A stretch of 5,189 nt of DNA, taken from the NCBI GenBank assembly GCA_023145595.1, contig JAGLDM010000275.1, forward strand, positions 1 to 5,189, in the 5' to 3' direction. Each line of letters starts with the position of its first letter. Position 1 is the first letter of the stretch. Below, piece after piece: positions 1-3,751 of this stretch. This DNA comes from Flavobacteriaceae bacterium. GTDB taxonomy: Bacteria; Bacteroidota; Bacteroidia; Flavobacteriales; Flavobacteriaceae. Both the position numbers and the translations under genes were made by a program. The notes beneath the pieces were generated by a model. The model was not told the origin of the DNA, made no database searches, and was given only the letters and a program-made list of their open reading frames with translations.

Positions 1-212
1 CGATAGGTTTTAATGTAGACTTCTTCTCACTGTTTAGTGATTTTGATCCAAAAATTTATGTAGGAGGAGATAATGTTGTTTTTTGGGGTCCGTTGGCATG
101 GACAGTTATTTACGGACTTTTCATTGCAACTTTTTTAACTTTAATAATCGTTCCGATTCTGTTTTATTTAGTCCATAAATTTAAGTTTTGGATGCAACGC
201 GTGTTTTCTTAA
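1..212 (+). CDS. RND-family efflux transporter permease, C-terminal end (5' partial)
   Basis: The first complete codon is at position 3, and the frame runs 69 residues to a TAA at 210-212. The fragment holds a short polar, probably periplasmic stretch (SLFSDFDPKIYVGGDN), then GPLAWTVIYGLF and a long hydrophobic segment ending IIVPILFYLVHK, then a short basic cytoplasmic tail. The pattern PLAxTVIxGLxxATxLTLxxVPxLF is the conserved end of the last transmembrane helix (TM12) in AcrB/CzcA-type RND permeases. These proteins work as trimers in the inner membrane and export drugs, metals or other small molecules by proton antiport, with a periplasmic adaptor and an outer-membrane channel. Substrate class cannot be judged from this fragment, and most of the gene lies outside the window. 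No T-rich hairpin terminator follows the stop. Confidence 0.85.
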   Translation, partial: IGFNVDFFSLFSDFDPKIYVGGDNVVFWGPLAWTVIYGLFIATFLTLIIVPILFYLVHKFKFWMQRVFS

Positions 213-233
213 GCAATTTTTAAATCTAACTTT

Positions 234-253
234 CTCCTCCTAACAAGGAGGAG
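234..253. repeat. 7-bp perfect inverted repeat (CTCCTCC / GGAGGAG) between the RND gene and recX
   Basis: CTCCTCC at 234-240 and GGAGGAG at 247-253 are exact reverse complements separated by the 6-nt loop TAACAA. No T-tract follows on either strand, so this is not a standard intrinsic terminator. It is G+C-rich against very A+T-rich surroundings. The right arm is also a strong Shine-Dalgarno sequence 5 nt ahead of an ATG at 259, and the left arm is its anti-SD complement. Short CCTCC-type hairpins are common between genes in Flavobacteriia, so it may instead be a dispersed intergenic repeat or a weak 3'-end stabilising structure for the RND transcript. Confidence 0.6.
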
Positions 254-258
254 TGGTG

Positions 259-321
259 ATGGTTTATTTAAAAGGCATCTTAACTAACTTTTCTCAAAAT
301 AAGAAAATTCACTTTCAATAA
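259..321 (+). CDS. Possible 20-codon leader ORF upstream of recX (speculative)
   Basis: An ATG at 259 opens a 20-codon frame closed by TAA at 319-321, 18 nt before the recX ATG. It would start MVYLKGIL and end KKIHFQ. The only argument for it is the GGAGGAG at 247-253, an ideal Shine-Dalgarno sequence at 5-nt spacing that can pair with the CTCCTCC just upstream. Against it, Bacteroidota make little use of Shine-Dalgarno signals, an ORF this short is expected by chance, and the peptide resembles nothing I recognise. It is listed as a possibility only. Confidence 0.15.
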   Translation: MVYLKGILTNFSQNKKIHFQ

Positions 322-339
322 ATTGCTATATTGCTTCTT

Positions 340-813
340 ATGAATTCTCAAAAAACATATACTGTAGAAGAGGCAAAAAGAGCCATTGAACGCTATTGTG
401 TTTATCAAGAGCGCTGTCATAAGGAAGTGGAACAAAAGCTAAAAGAATACAGAATGATTCCCGAAGCGATTGCTGTTATTGTTGTTCATTTATTAGAACA
501 CAACTTCTTAAATGAAGAACGTTTTTCTCGGAGTTTTGCGCGTGGGAAATTCAGAATTAAAAAATGGGGAAAAGTTCGTATTACACGAGAATTGAAGTTT
601 AGAGACATCTCTGCATATAACCTCAAAGCTGCACTCAAAGAAATTGACGAAACCGATTATTTGGAAACTTTTAATGCGCTTGCTAAAAAAAGATTTGAAG
701 CCATTACAGAAACCAATCCGTATAAAAAAAAGAAGAAAGTAGCCGATTATTTACTGTATAGAGGGTGGGAATCATCACTTGTTTATGCTAAGGTAAATGA
801 ACTCCACAAATAA
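340..813 (+). CDS. recX: RecX, regulatory protein of RecA recombinase
   Basis: The protein has 157 residues, a usual RecX length. RecX binds RecA filaments in the cytoplasm and limits their growth and activity during recombination and the SOS response. Visible family marks are an N-terminal helical repeat with YCVYQERCHKEVEQKL (about 19-34), the strongly conserved block NFLNEERFSRSFARGKFR followed by IKKWGKVRI..EL (about 55-85), and a C-terminal repeat with KKKVADYLLYRGW (about 131-143). This matches the three tandem three-helix repeats of RecX. An in-frame TTG at 331 would add three residues; the ATG at 340 is preferred because MNSQKTYTVEEA fits the family N-terminus. No recA is adjacent, which is common in this phylum. 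The gene ends 17 bp from the convergent lipoprotein gene. An A8 run at 724-731 lies in the lysine-rich stretch. TATATTGC at 328-335 resembles a -7 box but sits almost on the start codon. Confidence 0.92.
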   Translation: MNSQKTYTVEEAKRAIERYCVYQERCHKEVEQKLKEYRMIPEAIAVIVVHLLEHNFLNEERFSRSFARGKFRIKKWGKVRITRELKFRDISAYNLKAALKEIDETDYLETFNALAKKRFEAITETNPYKKKKKVADYLLYRGWESSLVYAKVNELHK

Positions 814-830
814 ACTGTTTAAAAAAATAA

Positions 831-1463
831 CTAATCCTGAATATCAGGACGAGTCCTTGGCCTTATTAGCGAATGCTTCTTTCTTGTAGTTTTTTTTGTT
901 CTGGGCTTTTGCGGTTTTGGCTCTTCTTCCGTTCTCGTAGAATCTATAACCCTTTTTCGTAATTCATCAAACTCTTTTTCAAACTCTATTATTTTATAAA
1001 TAGAATTAATTTTATCATTTACAGAAGAAAATGCCGCTAACAAATCAGAAACTTCTTCAGAAACTTCTTCCTCTTTAATAGCACTTATGGAGGCCATATC
1101 TTCCAACCGTAAACTATGATTGTAAAGTACATTAAATCGGATTTTCATGTCAGGTCTTTTAAGCACCTCAACACGAATGGTATCTGCTATGTTTTTTGTT
1201 AACAACGACAATTCGCCTGCATTTTCTAAAACCTGACTCTTGGTTATGGATTTATATCGTTCTAAAATAGAGGAAACCTCTTGAAACTCTTTCCAGTCTT
1301 TTAATTTTTCCTTAGCCTCTGGAGATAACTGCTTGCCAATATTACTCACAAGAACGTCTTGCTTTATTTCAAGGATCGGTTCTTTTTTAATTTCTTGGAC
1401 TTCCTTTTTACACGAAAAAGAAATCAAGGCAATTAGTAATATATAAATACTCGGTTTTATCAT
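831..1463 (-). CDS. Small lipoprotein of unknown function with a basic C-terminal tail
   Basis: The 210-residue product starts with a short signal peptide (M-I-K-P, then a hydrophobic stretch 5-17) ending in the lipobox ISFSC, so Cys18 should be the lipidated residue after signal peptidase II cleavage. The next residues are KKEVQE; a Lys then Glu just after the Cys partly recalls the lipoprotein export signal reported for surface lipoproteins in Capnocytophaga, but the match is incomplete and final location is open. Residues about 45-175 are charged and probably mostly alpha-helical, with likely coiled-coil stretches (for example EEEVSEEVSDLL and EFEKEFDELRKRV). Residues 183-205 form a strongly cationic tail with 11 Lys/Arg. 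I recognise no enzyme motif or named family. It is convergent with recX and divergent from the gene at 1564, so it is likely monocistronic. An in-frame 12-bp tandem duplication lies at 1045-1070. Confidence 0.85.
   Translation of the reverse strand: MIKPSIYILLIALISFSCKKEVQEIKKEPILEIKQDVLVSNIGKQLSPEAKEKLKDWKEFQEVSSILERYKSITKSQVLENAGELSLLTKNIADTIRVEVLKRPDMKIRFNVLYNHSLRLEDMASISAIKEEEVSEEVSDLLAAFSSVNDKINSIYKIIEFEKEFDELRKRVIDSTRTEEEPKPQKPRTKKTTRKKHSLIRPRTRPDIQD
1045..1070. repeat. Tandem 12-bp repeat (about 2.2 copies) inside the lipoprotein gene
   Basis: The unit TCAGAAACTTCT occurs at 1045-1056 and again at 1057-1068, followed by TC. Because the unit is a multiple of three it stays in frame and encodes the duplicated E-V-S-E stretch (about residues 132-139) of the lipoprotein. 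It is a probable slippage duplication in an acidic, flexible or coiled segment, and copy-number change would lengthen or shorten the protein without a frameshift. Confidence 0.8.
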
Positions 1464-1529
1464 AACAAATAGAAGTTTGTAAAAATAACAATTTTCGCCT
1501 CTTTCTGAAAGATTCCAAAGGCGTTTCTC

Positions 1530-1537
1530 TATTTTTG
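1530..1537 (+). promoter_or_regulatory. Bacteroidota-type -7 promoter element for the gene at 1564
   Basis: TATTTTTG fits the Bacteroidota -7 consensus TAnnTTTG exactly and lies 26 nt before the ATG at 1564. This would put the transcription start near 1544 and give a leader of about 20 nt that is A/T-rich (AAATAGAAAATTTAAATT). No clear -33 TTG/TTTG motif is visible at the usual distance. The start has no Shine-Dalgarno sequence, as is usual for this phylum. Confidence 0.5.
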
Positions 1538-1563
1538 CAGTTATTAAATAGAAAATTTAAATT

Positions 1564-2046
1564 ATGCTCGTAGGTTTTGACCAACTCCCAGATAGTTCTA
1601 AGATTTGGATTTACCAATCTAATCGAAAATTTTATCCGCAAGAAATTGATGAAATAAAACAAAGTATTGAAACTTTTTTAAATGGCTGGAAAAATAAGGG
1701 AGAAGGCTTAAAGGCATCCTATCAAATTAAATATAATCGGTTTATTATAATCGCTGCGGATACCACAGACATTAGTTTAACAGTAGAGTCCATTGATGCT
1801 TCTGTGATGTTTATGATGCAACTTCAAGAAACCTATAGCGTAGAACTTTTAGACAAATTGAATGTTAGTTTTAAACAGGGTGAATTTGTTCAGTACAAAG
1901 AGTTGAAAGCATTTCAAAAATTGATTAAGAGTAAATCAATCTCAGCAAAAACCATTGTTTTTAATAATTTGATTAATACCAAAGAAGAATTGGAGTCTGA
2001 CTGGGAAATTCCGATTACCGAGAGTTGGCACAATCGATTTCTTTAG
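1564..2046 (+). CDS. Conserved Bacteroidota protein of unknown function (often labelled 'ABC transporter ATPase')
   Basis: The 160-residue protein begins MLVGFDQLPDSSKIWIYQSN, the characteristic opening of a Bacteroidota family of about 160 residues. Other family marks are the central segment VESIDASV (75-81) and the C-terminal block NNLINTKEELES followed by DW-IP-TESW-RF (134-159). Family members are often called 'ABC transporter ATPase', but this protein has no Walker A (GxxxxGKS/T), no LSGGQ signature and no Walker B, and is too short for an ABC ATPase domain. It has no signal peptide or membrane segment and is probably a soluble cytoplasmic protein; its function is unknown. The ATG at 1564 follows an A-rich leader and a TAnnTTTG box. 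It is divergent from the lipoprotein gene (100-bp gap) and convergent with the PLP enzyme (13-bp gap), so it is probably transcribed alone. Confidence 0.85.
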   Translation: MLVGFDQLPDSSKIWIYQSNRKFYPQEIDEIKQSIETFLNGWKNKGEGLKASYQIKYNRFIIIAADTTDISLTVESIDASVMFMMQLQETYSVELLDKLNVSFKQGEFVQYKELKAFQKLIKSKSISAKTIVFNNLINTKEELESDWEIPITESWHNRFL

Positions 2047-2059
2047 TTTTACCCGTATA

Positions 2060-3532
2060 TTAAGAATTAAACCATCTATTCACCAATTCACGTTCTAAAG
2101 GTTTTATTTCTTTATGTACAAACTCATTGGTCAAACTATCAAATTTATAATCTGATGCCCATTTTTCGTGATTAATGGCTACCTGTTTTATCGCTTCACA
2201 AATAAACTCAACTTCTTGTGTCGTCATTGCTGGATGAATAGACATACGAATCCACCCTGGACGCTCAATCATACAGCCTTCTGAAATTTGTTTTTCAATA
2301 CTTTTTGATGCTTTCTGATCTACATGTAATAAAAAATGCCCGTAAGTACCTGCACAAGAACAACCTCCTCTGGTCTGAATTCCAAAACGATCGTTCAGTA
2401 ATTTTACCACCAAATTATAATGAACATCAATAATATAAAATGAAAATATACCCAATCTATTTGTGTGTTCTTTCGCTAAAATTTTTAGATTTTTCAATTT
2501 AGAAAGTCTTTCAAAAACAATAATGTTCATTTCCTCTTCACGGTCATGAATATTTTGAGTTCCCATTTCATCTTTCAACTGAATAGACAATGCAATTTTA
2601 ATGGTTTGCAAAAAACCTGGAGTTCCACCATCTTCTCTCGTTTCTATATCTTCAATATAATCATGATCTCCCCACGGATTGGTATATTTTACCGTACCTC
2701 CTCCCGGATTATCAGGCACTAAATTCTTATATAATTTTTTGTTGAATAATAATACCCCCGAAGTTCCAGGTCCTCCCAAGAATTTATGCGGTGAAAAAAA
2801 GATAGCATCTAAATATTGCTGTTCATTTTCAGGATGCATATCTATATCAACATAAGGCGCAGAACATGCAAAGTCTACAAAACAAAGTCCGTTGTTTTTA
2901 TGAATAATCTCCGCTATTTTATGATATTCAGTTTTAATTCCAGTTACATTAGAACAAGCAGTGATCGATGCTATTTTAATTGGGGTGTTTTCATATTGTT
3001 TTAATAATTTCTTAAAACTATCGAAACAAATCAACCCTTCTTCATTACACGGAATTACTTCAACTTTAGCAATAGTTTCTAACCAAGAAGTCTGATTGGA
3101 ATGATGCTCCATATGCGAAATAAAAACAATGGGACGTAATTCCTCCGGAATATTTGTATGCTCTTTTAAATTCTCAGAAACTTTAAGTCCAAGTATGCGT
3201 TGAAACTTATTTATTGCCCCTGTCATTCCAGAGCCAGTAACTATTAACACATCGTCTTTACTCGCGTTTACATGTGTTTTAATTCTGTTTCTAGCAATAT
3301 GATAGGCTTGCGTCATTGCCGAGCCTGTAGTGGATGTTTCTGTGTGTGTATTGGCAACAAAAGGACCAATTTCATTCAGCATTTTTTCTTCAATAGGTCG
3401 ATATAATCTTCCGCTGGCAGTCCAATCTGCATAAATAATTTCTTGCTCTCCGAACGGAGATTCAAAATGCTGGCCGATTCCAACAATATTATTTCTAAAC
3501 TTTTGAAAATAGGTTTCGAGAGTTGTGCTCAT
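2060..3532 (-). CDS. Aminotransferase class V-fold PLP enzyme, cysteine-desulfurase-like
   Basis: The 490-residue protein is a fold-type I PLP enzyme of the NifS/SufS superfamily, which typically removes sulfur from cysteine for Fe-S or other sulfur-containing products. Seen in order: YADWTASG (34-41), the PLP-phosphate loop TGSGMTGAIN (99-108), EHHSNQTSW (142-150) with His143 where SufS has the ring-stacking His, FVDFAC with Asp220 for the pyridine nitrogen, SPHKFLGGPGTSG with Lys250 as the Schiff-base lysine, EDGGTPGFL (300-308), RGGCSCAGTYGH (388-399) with Cys393 aligning to the catalytic Cys of SufS, and WIRMSIHP with Arg429 as a probable carboxylate-binding Arg. Oddities are a second Cys391, Cys223 where SufS has Gln, and extra length (SufS has about 400 residues), including a tail after about 455. 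No sufBCDE or iscU is nearby. True substrate unknown. Translation starts at ATG (3530-3532) after an A-rich leader. It is probably transcribed apart from the DsbD gene, which has its own terminator. Confidence 0.88.
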   Translation of the reverse strand: MSTTLETYFQKFRNNIVGIGQHFESPFGEQEIIYADWTASGRLYRPIEEKMLNEIGPFVANTHTETSTTGSAMTQAYHIARNRIKTHVNASKDDVLIVTGSGMTGAINKFQRILGLKVSENLKEHTNIPEELRPIVFISHMEHHSNQTSWLETIAKVEVIPCNEEGLICFDSFKKLLKQYENTPIKIASITACSNVTGIKTEYHKIAEIIHKNNGLCFVDFACSAPYVDIDMHPENEQQYLDAIFFSPHKFLGGPGTSGVLLFNKKLYKNLVPDNPGGGTVKYTNPWGDHDYIEDIETREDGGTPGFLQTIKIALSIQLKDEMGTQNIHDREEEMNIIVFERLSKLKNLKILAKEHTNRLGIFSFYIIDVHYNLVVKLLNDRFGIQTRGGCSCAGTYGHFLLHVDQKASKSIEKQISEGCMIERPGWIRMSIHPAMTTQEVEFICEAIKQVAINHEKWASDYKFDSLTNEFVHKEIKPLERELVNRWFNS

Positions 3533-3594
3533 TGTTGTTTTTTTAACCTCAGTTCGATAAAAAAACTGATTCTTATTTTTTATTTAAAGGCAAC

Positions 3595-3662
3595 TGTCAT
3601 TCCTGCGAAGGCAGGAATCTAAACCAAAACCTCTATAGATTCCTGCCTTCGCAGGAATGACA
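3595..3662. repeat. Perfect 27-bp inverted repeat of nested palindromes (REP-like element)
   Basis: The arms at 3595-3621 and 3636-3662 are exact reverse complements over 27 bp, separated by a 14-nt A/C-rich loop (3622-3635). Each arm contains the 20-bp hairpin ATTCCTGCGAAGGCAGGAAT (3599-3618) or its complement with a CTTC loop (3639-3658), an 8-bp stem with a 4-nt loop. The element can therefore fold as one long stem or as two small hairpins, and is identical in sense on both strands. No T-tract follows. GTCATTCCTGCGAAGGCAGGAATC-type units are widely dispersed intergenic repeats in several bacterial phyla, and a head-to-head pair is typical of REP/BIME-like elements mobilised in trans by REP-associated transposases. 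No transposase is present in this window. It sits between the DsbD terminator and the PLP-enzyme gene. Confidence 0.9.
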
Positions 3663-3714
3663 AATCTAACGAGTTAAAAATATCACAGCATCAAACTCAG
3701 GCTTTAACCTCTTT

Positions 3715-3742
3715 AAAAACACCTTCCTTTCAATGGAAGGTG
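3715..3742 (-). terminator. Rho-independent terminator of the DsbD gene
   Basis: Read on the minus strand, CACCTTCC (3742-3735), a 7-nt loop ATTGAAA and GGAAGGTG (3727-3720) form a perfect 8-bp stem followed at once by TTTTT (3719-3715). It starts 9 bp past the DsbD-like stop codon (3752-3754). The stem plus T-tract is on the minus strand only, so it should end the DsbD transcript before the repeat element and the PLP-enzyme gene. Confidence 0.8.
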
Positions 3743-3751
3743 GCTGTGTTT

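Noticed and set aside
331..339. TTG at 331 as the recX start
   Set aside because: The ATG at 340 gives the expected RecX N-terminus, and the three added residues (M/L-L-L) have no support.
1480..1487. TATTTTTA on the minus strand as the -7 box of the lipoprotein gene
   Set aside because: It differs from TAnnTTTG at the final G, and the only upstream TTTG (minus strand, 1519-1516) is about 28 nt away, too far for a -33 element.
1408..1662. 84-codon open frame on the minus strand overlapping the lipoprotein start and the start of the 1564 gene
   Set aside because: It overlaps two better-supported genes and the promoter region between them, and its product (many Phe/Asn/Arg, no family pattern) looks like an antisense shadow.
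2816..3004. 62-codon open frame on the plus strand inside the PLP-enzyme gene
   Set aside because: It is fully antisense to a strongly conserved coding region and has no recognisable features.
3533..3594. A promoter for the PLP-enzyme gene
   Set aside because: A promoter is expected here, but I could find no TAnnTTTG match with a -33 partner on the minus strand, so none is annotated.
3595..3662. The 27-bp inverted repeat as a two-way transcription terminator or a CRISPR fragment
   Set aside because: There is no T-tract after the stem on either strand, a proper terminator already lies next to it, and two inverted copies with a 14-nt spacer do not make a CRISPR array.
222..3670. The shared 9-mer AAATCTAAC at 222-230 and 3662-3670, next to both hairpin elements
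   Set aside because: A 9-base match in A/T-rich intergenic DNA is plausible by chance, and the flanking bases do not extend it.
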